Source: Neocallimastix lanati (nom. inval.)
Taxonomy: Eukaryota; Neocallimastigomycota; Neocallimastigomycetes; Neocallimastigales; Neocallimastigaceae
DNA: 64,000 nt
Assembly (NCBI GenBank): GCA_016946835.1
Contig: JACVTC010000068.1
Location: forward strand, 246,501 to 310,500
Direction: 5' to 3'
Each line of letters starts with the position of its first letter. Positions within the stretch are counted from its first letter, which is position 1. Shown here piece after piece: positions 51,781 to 62,305 of the stretch. Under the pieces are notes generated by a model, which did not search any database, was not told where the DNA came from, and was given only the letters and a program-made list of their open reading frames with translations. The translations under genes were made by a program, and so were the position numbers.

Positions 51781-53643
51781 AATTTTAAAAATGAAATTAA
51801 ATCCATATTAACTTCATATTCAGATGTAATAGCTATATCTAGTGATGATTTAGAACCATCCAAATTGCTACCTCATCATATTGAATTACTAGAAGGTAGC
51901 AAGCCAATAAAACAAAAGGCATATAGGATCTCCCAGGTGCAACTTTCAGCACTAAAAGAAGAATTAAAAAAATTAATAGACAAAGGATTAATCTCACCTT
52001 CTCATTCACCTTGGTCTTCACCTATTGTTTTAGTACCAAAGAAAAATGGTAGATGGAGACTGTGCATAGATTATAGGTTATTAAATAAAATAACAAAAAA
52101 AGATGCTTATGCCATCCCTATAATTCAAGAAATTTTTGATGCATTAAAAGATGCAGTAATATTTTCTACTATTGATCTTTTTAGTGGGTATCACCAGATA
52201 CCCATGTATGAAAGCGACCAAGAAATTACTTCTTTTACAACTAAATTTGGAAATTATTACTTTAAGGTAATGCCTTTTGGATTGACTAATGCTCCGGCAA
52301 CCTTCCAACGCGAAATGAATAGGATTTTCTATGACTTAATTAATAAATGTGTTCAAATTTATCTAGACGATATTATTGTTTATTCACCATCCATTGAACA
52401 ACATTTAATCGACCTAGCAAATGTATTTAAAATTCTCAAAAAATTTAAATTAAAAATGAACATTGAGAAATGTCATTTTTGTGTCTTTGAAGTGGAGGCT
52501 TTAGGACATACGATTTCAAACAAAGGATTATTACCACTAGAAAAGAAGATTGATGATATAAAGAAATTAGATAATCCTTCTAATATTACGGAATTACGTT
52601 CTTTTCTTGGAATGGTGGGTTACTATAGGAATTTTATTGAAAATTATGCTACATTAACTTTCCCGTTATGCAAATTACTAAGGAAAAATTCTACTTTTAA
52701 ATGGACTAATGAGCATACTACTAGCATAGAAAAATTAAAGGAAGCTCTTTGTCAAGCACCTATTTTGTGTTATCCAAGTTATGATAAACCATTTATTATA
52801 CGCACTGATGCTAGTTATCAAGGAATTGGTGGTGTTTTATTGCAACTATATAATGATGAAGTAGAACAACCAGTATTTTATATTAGTCGTTCCCTGTATA
52901 AGTCAGAACTTAATTACCCAATAACAGAGTTAGAAGGTACTACGGCATATTTTTGTGTCAATAAATTCAAACAATATATATTAAGTAATCCGTTTCAGAC
53001 AATACTGTATACAGATCATCAACCTTTAGTCCCTATCATTATGAAATGCGAACCTAACACTAGTAAACACGCTCGTTGGTGTGATTTATTCAGTCAACTA
53101 CAAGTAAAAGTTGTCTACCAACCAGGGAAAAGGAATATTATTGCTGATGCATTATCTCGCATTAGAAAAAAAGAAAATATTGTAGTAAATGCTATTGTTA
53201 AAAATAATAATAATTTGGGAAACAATATTGAAAATAATAATAATATTGTTGATGAAAATAACGTAGAAATTATTGGTAATAACAATAATGAAAATGATCA
53301 ATCAAACTTTTTGGATGAAGCCGAAAATGAAAAATATATCTCTGAATTCATGAAAAAGTTTTTAAAAGATAGAATTGTTACTATAGATGATAAAACATAT
53401 ATTAGAGATAAAGATAAACTAAGACGAGTGATAGATGATTATCTGGAAAAGATAAAAATTATCGGAATGGCTCATAGAATCGGCCATGAGGGGTTACAAA
53501 AGACGTATGATAGAATTAAGAAAAATTATTATTGGAAAAATATGATTTTAGATATAAAAAATATATATCTATTTGTAAAATATGTCAACTTAATAGATCT
53601 GAGCCCCTTTCTAATTTGGTTGAAATATTTCGAACTCCTGTAG
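51781..53643 (+). CDS. gypsy-C reverse transcriptase, RNase H, integrase start
   Basis: A 592-codon frame from 51865 (open from 51781): SHSPWSSPIVLVPKKNGRWR, IDLFSGYHQIPM, VMPFGLTNAPATFQ, the catalytic VQIYLDDIIVYS (YLDD), FLGMVGYYRNFI, then RNase H with FIIRTDASYQGIGGVLLQ, LYTDHQPLVPII and YQPGKRNIIADALSRI. After an N-rich spacer the integrase finger begins AHRIGHEGLQKTYDRIKKNY; the frame then shifts near 53570. Confidence 0.95.
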   Translation, partial: NFKNEIKSILTSYSDVIAISSDDLEPSKLLPHHIELLEGSKPIKQKAYRISQVQLSALKEELKKLIDKGLISPSHSPWSSPIVLVPKKNGRWRLCIDYRLLNKITKKDAYAIPIIQEIFDALKDAVIFSTIDLFSGYHQIPMYESDQEITSFTTKFGNYYFKVMPFGLTNAPATFQREMNRIFYDLINKCVQIYLDDIIVYSPSIEQHLIDLANVFKILKKFKLKMNIEKCHFCVFEVEALGHTISNKGLLPLEKKIDDIKKLDNPSNITELRSFLGMVGYYRNFIENYATLTFPLCKLLRKNSTFKWTNEHTTSIEKLKEALCQAPILCYPSYDKPFIIRTDASYQGIGGVLLQLYNDEVEQPVFYISRSLYKSELNYPITELEGTTAYFCVNKFKQYILSNPFQTILYTDHQPLVPIIMKCEPNTSKHARWCDLFSQLQVKVVYQPGKRNIIADALSRIRKKENIVVNAIVKNNNNLGNNIENNNNIVDENNVEIIGNNNNENDQSNFLDEAENEKYISEFMKKFLKDRIVTIDDKTYIRDKDKLRRVIDDYLEKIKIIGMAHRIGHEGLQKTYDRIKKNYYWKNMILDIKNIYLFVKYVNLIDLSPFLIWLKYFELL

Positions 53644-54257
53644 AAGCTCCTTTTGTTAGAATGGGCCTAGATATTATTGGACCTTTAAAAACTACTACTA
53701 AAGGTAATAAATATATAATTGTTTGTGTAGATTATTTCACTTTATGGACTGAAGCAGAAGCTTATCCTTCTGTTACTTCTCAAGATGTGGTTGATTTCTT
53801 AGTGAATGTGTTTAGTAGGCATGGACTACCCCAAATAATTAATATGGATAATGGACCACAATTGAACAGTGATTATACAAAAATTTTCTTAGATTTATAT
53901 GGAGTTTACATTCATTTTGTTACCAATTATCATCCACCTTCTAATGGTTTAGTGGAAAATAGAAACCGAGAAATAGGAAAACAATTAAGGAATTTTGCTG
54001 GTAAGAACGACGAATGGGATACTCTGTTACCGTTGGCTTTATGGGCTATAAGGACGGCAAAATCCTCTGTTAGTGGATACTCTAGTTTTGAACTTTTATA
54101 TGGAAGAGAAGATTTACTTCCTACTGAAATTACCTTATTGAATTCTTTGGAGGAACCTGTTGAATGCTCAATTGACGAAGTATTAATTGAAAGAATTTTG
54201 GAACATACTAAATGGGTAAAGGATGCTGCAAACAAAAAATTAGGTACAATTAATTAA
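53532..54257 (+). CDS. gypsy-C integrase core
   Basis: Opens in the zinc finger (CKICQLNRSEPL). The core has MGLDIIGPLKTTTKGNKYII (first Asp), INMDNGPQLNS (second Asp) and PPSNGLVENRNREIGKQL (Glu), then the C-terminal YSSFELLYGREDLLP. The overlap with the previous frame marks a single indel. A TAA at 54255 separates it from the last domain. Confidence 0.92.
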   Translation: MEKYDFRYKKYISICKICQLNRSEPLSNLVEIFRTPVEAPFVRMGLDIIGPLKTTTKGNKYIIVCVDYFTLWTEAEAYPSVTSQDVVDFLVNVFSRHGLPQIINMDNGPQLNSDYTKIFLDLYGVYIHFVTNYHPPSNGLVENRNREIGKQLRNFAGKNDEWDTLLPLALWAIRTAKSSVSGYSSFELLYGREDLLPTEITLLNSLEEPVECSIDEVLIERILEHTKWVKDAANKKLGTIN

Positions 54258-54488
54258 TGGAAGACTAGAAGAAAAGCGAAAAGAAGTATGGAAAAACTTC
54301 CTGAGTATAAAGTTGGTGATAAGGTAAAGATTAAATTATTTCAAAGACAAAAATTAGACCCATACTACATTGGCCCTAATACGATAAAGGGAATAACTTG
54401 GAATACGGTGAAACTACAAGAAGATAGGTCAGGAGTAATATTAAAAAGAAATATCCATATTAAAAATATCCTACCTTATAGAGAATAA
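54258..54488 (+). pseudogene. gypsy-C integrase C-terminal domain
   Basis: In frame after the TAA: WKTRRKAKRSMEKLPEYKVG then the SH3-like KLDPYYIGPNTIKGITWNTV and RNIHIKNILPYRE. Same fold region as 28910-29030. Confidence 0.85.
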
Positions 54489-55084
54489 GTAAAAATCAAT
54501 TATAAATACAAAAATATAATAAATAATAATAAATTTCAAAATTTTAAATTTAAATTTCAGCAATTCATTTTAATATTTACTGTTAAAATAGCAAAATATT
54601 ATTCATATTTATGCTAATAGGACATTTAACTTATATATATTTCATAATTAATTTTATTTTTAAATTTTCGAAATTGAAATTTCAAAATTTCAAAATAAAT
54701 TTCTAAAATTACATTTCCAAATTAAAATTCAAAATTAATTATTAATAATTGTATATATTATTCAATTATTATAATATCAAAATTATATATAATTATTTTA
54801 AAAAAAAAAATTTTTTTTTTATTAATGAAAAATTTTCAAAAATTGAGTTAAAAATTTTATAAAATTTTCAAATAATACAATTAATCTTCATTAATACATA
54901 TTTTAATAATTATTCACAAAAATATAAAATTTCTTTTAATTTTATATTTTTCCTTATTTGAACTATGATCATTTCAGCTTATTATTGAATTTGTAGCTAA
55001 TTTACAGATTCAATTGAGAATTGTTCTCGTATAGAGATAAATTTCAATTTCACTAGTAATCACCTATTTTAGCGAGGGCATTTC
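54489..55084. other. gypsy-C 3' untranslated region
   Basis: AT-rich, no ORF. Ends in a purine-rich stretch (gcgagggca) before the LTR start at 55085. Confidence 0.6.
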
Positions 55085-55119
55085 TGATATAAAACAAATA
55101 TGTGTAGCAACATATTTGT
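55085..55119 (+). mobile_element. gypsy-C 3' LTR, first 35 nt only
   Basis: TGATATAAAACAAATATGTG and on to ACATATTTGT; the hairpin ACAAATATGT/ACATATTTGT (55094-55119) is complete, and the LTR is lost exactly at its last base. Copia-E coding sequence follows. Confidence 0.75.
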
Positions 55120-56140
55120 TATGAGGACTTCTTTTCATTTTTGATATTTTACAGTCTTCACAAAGTGGTTCCTTTATATTATGTAATTCAAGAAACTTTG
55201 GTAAATCATCTAAGTAATAATGGCCTAAACGTCGATGCCATATTATTCTGCTTTCTTCGTTAATTTTCTTTGCTGTGAAGATATTTTTATTTGTTGAATA
55301 TTCCATTTCATTATCATGATTAGCTGCAATAATAATTTCATTATATTCATTTGAATGAAATGTTCCAATAACATCACCTCCAAGATCCTTAAGAGTCAGT
55401 TTAACCATATCATTATTAGTTGGCTCTGTAATTGCTATAATTCCTAATTTTATTAACTCATTGCCACTAATAATGTTCTTCACCACATCTTTCGAATAGA
55501 GGACGCGCTTTAAGTTAATTTTATGACTGTTAATCTTAAAAGTAAATTCTCCATAACCTTCAAATATGCATATAGTATTGTTTGCACATCTTAATGTTAT
55601 TTTTTCTTCTTTAAAATTCTTTAATAAATTTATATTGTTAGTTAAATGTTCTCCTGCTCCGGAATCAAATAACCAGTATGATTTATTGAAGTTATTAATA
55701 GAACAAGCATTATTATTTAAATTTATGTTATGGATTTCATTTTCTTTTATAGTTTTAGTCAATTCTATGCCATGATTTATTAATCCTACTATACGTTTAA
55801 TATTTTTCTTTTCCTTTAATAATGGACGAATATCTTCAAAGTCTACATTATCGTTATATTGTTCATTAATATTATATTGGTTAATATAACCAGATATTTT
55901 CTTTAATGGTTTATTTTTCATTTTCTTTTGTTTATTGGTGTTATCGTAATTTTCCAATGCATACTTATTTAATGCACTAGATTTATTTAAACCATTGAAC
56001 CAGCATTCTTTAGTGTTGTGATTGATTGTTTTTATTGCAAATATGACAAAACTTATTGATTTTGTTTTTTCCTTTTTTATGATTATGTTTTTTATAATTA
56101 TATTTATTATCCCCATAATTATTGTGGTATTTGTTACCAT
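55120..56140 (-). CDS. copia-E nucleocapsid end, protease, integrase zinc finger
   Basis: One frame: WLFDSGAGEHLTNNINLL (protease D-S-G-A), IFEGYGEFTFKINSHKINLK, RVLYSKDVVKNIISGNEL, then IIWHRRLGHYYLDDLPKFLE and CEDCKISKMKRSPHNK, the integrase HHCC finger. After that the frame reads through the gypsy-C LTR piece to 55064. The catalytic integrase core is lost. Near 56030 a zinc-knuckle remnant is split between two frames. Confidence 0.88.
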
Positions 56141-56801
56141 TATTGTAATTATTGTTATTCTTTTTTAAGTTTCCAGCATAGTCAATATCCATAGGATCAT
56201 CTTTAGTTAAACTATCATTCCAATGGTAGACCATAGCTGTTTTTTCGATGTCTTCCTTCATCTTATCATATAATGAGTTAAAAGTATCCGTTTTATTTAG
56301 AACAAATCTTTTGGTATATTGTTAAGGAATTGCCTGATATAAATATCCAAGTTTTACATCTTCTGAGAATTTTAGAGCTGCTTTTTCCATCCCGTTAAAA
56401 ATATCTTTGATATCTTCTATAACTGGAAGTATTTCAATTTCTTTTGTGGCCTTCAGTTTGTGTGATTGTTCCATCCAATAGGCCACGTCATCATAGGACT
56501 TTCCATATTTACCATTTAATTTCTGGATTATATCATAACTTGTTTGTAATCCAGTAATTTCTTTGTGTATATTAGGTTTTACTGAATTTATGATAATGCT
56601 CCTTACGCATGCATCTTCCTTTACCTCCTTCATTCTCTCATTTGGTAGGTCATTTACATTTACACCGTTTAATATACCTTTATAAATGTATTTTATTATC
56701 CCACTTTTTCTTGTTTCGGTCTGTTCGTAGTCAAACCAAAACGCGTAATTTGTACTACCAGCTAGTATTATACTAGACTGTTGATTTGACGAGGTACTCA
56801 T
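56010..56801 (-). pseudogene. copia-E gag
   Basis: From ATG 56801: MSTSSNQQSSIILAGSTNYA, VKEDACVRSIIINSVKPNIH, TSYDIIQKLNGKYGKSYDDV, EQSHKLKATKEIEILPVIED (UBN2-type Gag), ending in a stop at 56322. After a break, 56010-56261 gives LTKDDPMDIDYAGNLKK, an asparagine/lysine-rich tract and CHICNKNN, the first half of the zinc knuckle. Confidence 0.85.
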
Positions 56802-56936
56802 TTTAGAAGTATTTGTTTTTATTAATATAGTGCTTATTTATTTAATTTAATAATTTAATTTTATTTATTAATTATTAATAATTGTGTAATATTAAATTTA
56901 TTTAAATTAAAATAATGTCTCTATTATTGCGTGTTT

Positions 56937-56950
56937 TGAGACTCTTAATT
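56937..56950 (-). promoter_or_regulatory. copia-E primer-binding site
   Basis: Minus strand AATTAAGAGTCTCA, one base different from the 14-mer in copia-3, copia-D and copia-5, directly next to the LTR end. Confidence 0.65.
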
Positions 56951-57240
56951 TATTAACCGACTATCAGTAGAAACACGCGAATGTTTATAAAAAATTAATA
57001 TTTTATTTATTTATTTATATTAAAGAACTCCGTACATTAATTTATTAATGTAAAGTTATATTTATATGAATAAAAATAAATTTATAATTTAATTACATAG
57101 ATTTATCTTATGACGTCATGCGATTTTACATTGATTTATGTATATACATTTATGTTATTTTATATATACAAATATTGTATATATTTTATTATATAAAAAT
57201 TATATGATTTATTTATTAAATATGTTTACATATGTTAACA
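56951..57240 (-). mobile_element. copia-E 5' LTR
   Basis: Minus strand TGTTAACATATGTAAAC ... CTGATAGTCGGTTAATA, about 290 bp. The palindrome TGACGTCA lies at 57112-57119 (a CRE-like word). It abuts a (TTA)n tract at 57241. Confidence 0.8.

Positions 57241-57305
<65 letters not shown>
57241..57305. repeat. (TTA)n microsatellite
   Basis: Lies between the copia-E 5' LTR start and the copia-5 5' LTR. A matching tract resumes after copia-5 at 62303-62400. Confidence 0.95.
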
Positions 57306-57311
<6 letters not shown>

Positions 57312-57531
57312 AATAATAAATGTCTAGATTTACTTTAATATTAATAAATTAAATAAATATAAATATATTATAAAATAAATAAATGTAATATAACATTAAT
57401 TAAATATTTAATCTAGAATCAAGCCACAAATAATATAAATACATGTAAAATAACTTAGTTAAACACTTGTAATTACCAATTTATAAAATCTTATAAATAA
57501 ATAAATAATTAAATAAATAATTTAAACTTTT
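57306..57531 (+). mobile_element. copia-5 5' LTR
   Basis: TATTAAAATAATAAATGTCT ... ATAATTTAAACTT, with TAATATAAATACATGTAAA inside. It does not start with TG; the boundary is set by comparison with the 3' LTR and the polypurine tract. Confidence 0.85.
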
Positions 57532-57533
57532 TA

Positions 57534-57547
57534 GATTAAGAGTCTCA
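57534..57547 (+). promoter_or_regulatory. copia-5 primer-binding site
   Basis: GATTAAGAGTCTCA, 2-4 nt after the LTR; identical to the copia-3 and copia-D sites. Confidence 0.75.
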
Positions 57548-57572
57548 TTTAAGCTTTTAATTAACTACCGAC

Positions 57573-58440
57573 ATGTCTCAAGAAAAAATTAAGCCTTTTA
57601 ATGGAAAAAATTTCCAAGTTTGGGAATTCAGGGTAACTACAGCTGTTGAAAAATTGGAGAACTTGAAGATTACTTAAAGAAGGATGTGTGTAAAGAAGTT
57701 AAGGAGAAATATCCAGATAATGCTGAGAAATTGGCAGAAGGTAAGAAGGGAAATACTACTGTTAGGGAAGTTTTAATTAATGCCATTGAGGATGAAATTT
57801 TGCGTGACTACATTAATATAAAGTCGTCTTATCAACTCATGCAAAAATTAAAGAAGAAATATGGTGGAAGTGAAACGGACATTAGATATTGGATCAGAAA
57901 ACTAAACAATTTAAAGGTAAAAAATACAGAAGAAATTGTTTTTGTTCTTGACGAAATGTTTAATATTTTTGAAACTCTGAGTAATAACAGTCAAGTTATT
58001 TCTGATAGAGAAAAAATAAAATTCATGTATGAATCAATGCCTAAAAATTTTTGAAATTATTTAGACATTGATGAAGATACAAAACCAACGGATCTGTACA
58101 ATAAAATTAACAAAAAGTTAAATATGATAGCTTATCTGGAAGGAGGAGAAGACTATAACCAATATTATCAAGATGATCCAATGGAAGTAGATATAGTACA
58201 GAGAACAGTGAAGAAAGATAAATATAACAAGGAATTAAAAGAAAAATTACATAAAAATTACATTAAAAACTGCGTAGAAAAAAGATACTGTCACATTTGC
58301 GAAATTTTTGGTCATACTACCCGAAATTGCAGATATAATTCAAAGAACATCAATCATTATACAAAAAATGAGGATAATAAAAAAAATCTTATAATTATAA
58401 CCGCAATCACAGAAAAAATAATTTTAATAATAATAAATTA
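57573..58440 (+). pseudogene. copia-5 gag
   Basis: The ATG at 57573 opens MSQEKIKPFNGKNFQVWEFR. One base change of frame near 57660 leads to KDVCKEVKEKYPDNAEKLAE, YQLMQKLKKKYGGSETDIRY and the IRKLNNLKVKN segment (UBN2 Gag). A TGA at 58052 is followed in frame by NYLDIDEDTKPTDLYNKINK and DDPMEVDIVQRTVKKDKYN, then the zinc knuckle CHICEIFGHTTRNC (58289-58330). Confidence 0.88.
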
Positions 58441-58992
58441 ATTGCTCAGATCGAAAAACCAGAAGAAGAAGATGAAAATTTCATCGACACTTTAGATTAT
58501 GAAGAAATATGCCAACTAACCAAAGGAAGTATAAATTTGATTGAAGAAAATCAAAAAGAATGTTATAAAAATATTGAAAAAAGCATTTTCAATATTAATA
58601 ATAAAGATGAAACAACAGAATGGTTATATGATTGTGGAGCATGTGAACACATCACAAATAATAAAAATTTATTAACAAAGTATATAAAGAGTCCAAGCGA
58701 ACTTTCATGCTCTAATGGTTCAAAGATTACATACGAAGGTTATGGAGAATACGAACTCAAGATAAATAATACTACTATAAAATTAAATCGTGTATTATAT
58801 TCTCCGGATATAACAAGAAATATTATTAGTGCGATAGAACTAGCAAAAATTGGAATCAAAACCATAACTGAACCACTCAACAATAATAAAAACATAGTAA
58901 AATTAACAATATTAGATTCAAATAATAAAATAATACATAATATCTTCTCGACAGAAACAAATCTATTTTTTAATTTATGTAAAGAACGATAA
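58441..58992 (+). CDS. copia-5 aspartic protease
   Basis: WLYDCGACEHITNNKNLLTK: the active site D-S-G reads D-C-G, a change expected to weaken or abolish catalysis. It continues with ITYEGYGEYELKINNTTIKL, RVLYSPDITRNIISAIELAK, and ends NLFFNLCKER. The acidic stretch EKPEEEDENFIDTLDYEEIC precedes it. Confidence 0.85.
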   Translation: MAQIEKPEEEDENFIDTLDYEEICQLTKGSINLIEENQKECYKNIEKSIFNINNKDETTEWLYDCGACEHITNNKNLLTKYIKSPSELSCSNGSKITYEGYGEYELKINNTTIKLNRVLYSPDITRNIISAIELAKIGIKTITEPLNNNKNIVKLTILDSNNKIIHNIFSTETNLFFNLCKER

Positions 58993-59014
58993 AACTTTAA
59001 ATAATAAGGAAATT

Positions 59015-59695
59015 ATGACAATAAATAATAACATAATGACTTGGCACAGGCGCTTAGGTCATTTTTATAACAAAGAAATTGAAAAATATTTAAAAGACCA
59101 TGATATTAGTGAACCCGAATGCTTAGAATGTAAAGTCGCAAAAATTAAGAGAATTCCACATAATCAAGAGACTCCCAAAGCAGCTGAACTATTGGAAGTC
59201 ATTCATTCTGATATTATAGGCTCCATAAATAAATCAATCACTGGCAAAAGATTCATTTTAACTATTATAGATGAATTCTCTAGAAAAAGCTGGATATTCC
59301 TTCTTAAGAGCAAAAGCGAAACAATTGACATTATTATTAACTTTTTCAAATTTTTGAATAATATTTTCAAGGAGAACAAAATTAAATATTTCAAATCAGA
59401 TAACGGTCGAGAGTATAATAATAGAAAAGTTCTAGAATTTTGTAAAAATAATGGTATCAGAAAAATATTTTCCCCACCATACAGTCCTGAAAATAATGGT
59501 TTGACTGAAAGATTTAACCAAACTATTATTTCATGCGCAAAAACCCTACTATTCTGGAGCACATTATCTGAGAATTTTTGGGATTTCGCTATCTCTTATG
59601 CAAATTATTTATATAATAAAGTACCACATAGCGGTATCAATAATAAAATACCTGAAGAAATTTTTTATAACAAAAAGGTTAATTTAAAAAAATAA
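59015..59695 (+). CDS. copia-5 integrase
   Basis: 226 codons: MTWHRRLGHFYNKEIEKYLK and CLECKVAKIKRIPHN (HHCC), then the core with VIHSDIIGSINKSITGKRF (first Asp), KYFKSDNGREYNNRKV (second Asp) and SPENNGLTERFNQTI (Glu), ending LYNKVPHSGINNKIPEEIFY. All catalytic residues are present. The C-terminal domain continues after a stop at 59693 in another frame: FDCIAYYKNYSQEKRKFESN and KGIFLGFDEESYSY. Confidence 0.93.
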   Translation: MTINNNIMTWHRRLGHFYNKEIEKYLKDHDISEPECLECKVAKIKRIPHNQETPKAAELLEVIHSDIIGSINKSITGKRFILTIIDEFSRKSWIFLLKSKSETIDIIINFFKFLNNIFKENKIKYFKSDNGREYNNRKVLEFCKNNGIRKIFSPPYSPENNGLTERFNQTIISCAKTLLFWSTLSENFWDFAISYANYLYNKVPHSGINNKIPEEIFYNKKVNLKK

Positions 59696-60337
59696 CAAAG
59701 TATTCGATTGCATAGCATACTACAAGAATTATTCTCAAGAAAAAAGAAAGTTTGAATCAAATGCTAATAAAGGAATATTTCTAGGATTCGATGAAGAATC
59801 TTATAGTTATCTTATTATGGATTATAAAAATTATAAATTACATCGTGTCAGAGAAATTCAATGTATGGAAAATGAGCCAGCTACTATTTCGCTTTCTGAA
59901 AATGTAACAAATGAGTTATCTGACTGCGATTTTCTTAATTTCAATTTCATTAATAAAAAACTATCAACAAGCAATGATAATTTAATAAATACAATACTTA
60001 ATAATGACGAAGATTTTGATTGTCAATTAAATGATGTCAATAATTTATTTCAAAAATTAAATTTAGACAATAATTATGATGAAGATAAGATGGAAGTTGA
60101 ACATGAATTTTTTAACGAAAATAAATATTACTCCAACTATAAACTTAAAAACCACAAAGAATTATCAAAATATTAACAATAATTATAATTTACACAATAA
60201 TTTAAATAATAATTTCTACAAAAATTACTATGATTATAATGATCACTATGTTTTAAAAAACAATAATTCAAGTTCGATCATAGTAAAAAAATGAGCAAAA
60301 AACGAAAAATAATAATCAAACTTTAATTAATAATAAT
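59696..60337 (+). pseudogene. copia-5 integrase tail and asparagine-rich linker
   Basis: Integrase C-terminal tail (59700-59815), then 59817-60176: KLHRVREIQCMENEPATISL and an N/D/E-rich stretch, and a shifted N-rich frame to a stop at 60294. The linker is low-complexity and broken in at least two places. Confidence 0.75.
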
Positions 60338-62047
60338 TTGAATAAAAATAATTTTGAACAAAATCAAACCTTGTTAAATAATAATTTGAATGAAAATATT
60401 CAAACAAAACATAAAAATAAATTTATTGACTATAATAAATTTCATATAAACAAATATCATAAAAATAATAAAAATTTTACAAAAAATAATGATAATATTA
60501 ATAATAAAAATTTAGTATCCATATCAACCAATATTCCTTTAACTTCTAATGATGCAATTACTTGTAAAAATAAAGAATATTGGAAAAATGCGATAAAGAA
60601 TGAACTAAATAATTTATATGACAACAAAATAATGACTTTTATTAAAAATATTCCAAAGGGACAAAACGTAATCTCTACAAAATGGGTATTCACTACTAAG
60701 ACAGATGAAAACAATAAAATAACAAAATTTAAGGCACGTTTGGTAGCTAGAGGATTCAGCCAAAAAGAAGGAATTGATTTTGATCTAACTTATTCCCCTA
60801 CTTTAAATCTGGATTGTATAAATTTAATTTTATTTTTATCTGCAAAATTTAATTGGAACGTAAAACAATTAGACATTAAAGCCGCTTATCTTAATGCTGA
60901 CTTAGGTAAAAATATTTATGTATCAATACCACCAGGAGACGTAAACTATAATAAAGGTTTTTGGTTATTAAATAAAGCATTATATGGCCTTAAACAATCT
61001 GGCCGTCAATGGAATATTAAAATTACAAATTTTCTTATTAATAATGGATATGTACAACTTAAATCAGAAAAATGTATATTCAAGAAAGTAAAAAATGGAG
61101 ACTTAGTGTCAATCATAAGAATATATGTAGATGATATGATCATTACGGGTTATGACAATGAAATTTTATCCATAATAAATAAAATTAAAAGAAAATTTAA
61201 AATTTCGAAATGTGAACCAATCAAATATATCCTAGGAATTAAAATTGAAAATTTTAAAAATAAATTTATTATATCCCAAAAAGGATTTATTGAAAAATTA
61301 TTAGAAAAATTTAATATTAAATATACAAAAAGAAATAATACGCCATTTACAGGAAAAAATTTAATATCTGAAAATAAAGATCCATTTGATAAAACTGTTT
61401 ATAAGAGTGCTATAGGATCATTAATATTTTTGGCAAAATGCACTAGACCAGATATTACTTACGCTGTTCATAAAGCCGCCAGAAAATCAGAAAACCCATG
61501 CGTTTCTGATTGGAAAGCAGTAACAAATATTATGAAATATTTAAATAATACTATAAATTATAAATTATGTTATGACGGAATAGGAACTATTACAGGATAC
61601 TCTGATGCTGATTATGCAGGTGATTTAGTTGATAGAAAATCAACCTCTGGTTATATTATTATACTTAGAAATTCACCTTTAACCTGGTCTTCTAAAAAGC
61701 AAGCTACCGTTGCAACTTCTACTGCCGAAGCCGAATATGTTAGTACAGCAGAATGTTTAAAAACAATTTTATGATTAAAAAATGTCTTATATGAATTATT
61801 AAAATTTAATAAAACTATTACTATTTTCACGGATAATTTAGCAAGTAAAACAAGTATTGAAAACGGAGAATTAAATACAAAATTAAAACATATAGATATT
61901 AAATATCATTTTAATAAAGATTATATAGAAAAGAAAATTATAAAATTAGAATATATTGATTCCCAAAACACGCTTGCTGATATATTTACCAAAGACTTAA
62001 ATGGAAAGAAAATATTAGAATTTACAAATAAAATTTTTATTTCATAA
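60338..62047 (+). CDS. copia-5 reverse transcriptase and RNase H
   Basis: 478 codons to a TGA at 61772, which replaces a Trp codon, then in-frame coding to a stop at 62047. RT: KEYWKNAIKNELNNLYDNKI, FKARLVARGFSQKEGIDFDL, KQLDIKAAYLNADLGKNIYV, ALYGLKQSGRQWN and the catalytic IYVDDMIITGYDNE (YVDD). RNase H: GYSDADYAGDLVDRKSTSGY, WSSKKQATVATSTAEAEY, and after the TGA FTDNLASKTSIENGE and LADIFTKDLNGKK. Confidence 0.95.
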
Positions 62048-62076
62048 CTATAATAAAAATTATATTTGCGGGGGAG

Positions 62077-62302
62077 TATTAAAATAATAAATGTCTAGAT
62101 TTACTTTAATATTAATAAATTAAATAAATATAAATATATTTATAAAATAAATAAATGTAATATAACATTAATTAAATATTTAATCTAGAATCAAGCCACA
62201 AATAATATAAATACATGTAAAATAACTTAGTTAAACACTTGTAATTACCAATTTATAAAATCTTATAAATAAATAAATAATTAAATAAATAATTTAAACT
62301 TA
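62077..62302 (+). mobile_element. copia-5 3' LTR
   Basis: Copy of 57306-57531 with one extra T; starts directly after the polypurine tract and ends against (TTA)n. Confidence 0.9.
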
Positions 62303-62305
62303 TTA

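Larger units (their letters stand above)
48183..55119 (+). mobile_element. gypsy-C, nearly complete Ty3/gypsy retrotransposon
   Basis: 5' LTR 48183-48569, primer site 48575-48591, gag 49239-50288, asparagine-rich linker, protease, RT/RNase H, integrase, and a 3' LTR of which only the first 35 nt (55085-55119) survive. Left flank is copia-E LTR, right flank is copia-E gag-pol. Breaks: gag/pol frame change, poly-A frameshift near 50940, TGA at 51778, frameshift near 53570, TAA at 54255. Confidence 0.92.
55120..57240 (-). mobile_element. copia-E, 5' half of a Ty1/copia element
   Basis: Minus strand: 5' LTR (57240-56951), primer site, gag, nucleocapsid, protease, start of integrase to about 55120. 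Its other half is missing; the 3' LTR remains at 42791-42908 and 48146-48182, with gypsy-C and copia-3 between. Confidence 0.8.
57306..62302 (+). mobile_element. copia-5, nearly complete Ty1/copia retrotransposon in a (TTA)n tract
   Basis: 5' LTR about 57306-57531, primer site 57534-57547, gag 57573-58440, protease 58537-58992, integrase 59015-59695, linker, RT/RNase H 60338-62047, polypurine tract (gcgggggag) and 3' LTR 62077 to about 62302. The LTRs differ by essentially one base, so insertion is recent. Frame breaks occur near 57660, 58052 (stop), 58440, 59695, 60176-60337 and a TGA at 61772. Confidence 0.93.

Noticed and set aside
55064-55119. Copia-E frame continuing past 55120 as a genuine integrase extension
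   Set aside because: Those bases are the start of the gypsy-C LTR, identical to 48183-48217 apart from one base, so the reading frame there is fortuitous.
57112-57119. TGACGTCA in the copia-E LTR as a functional CRE site
   Set aside because: A single 8-mer match without conservation in the other LTR copy (lost there); noted only in the LTR entry.
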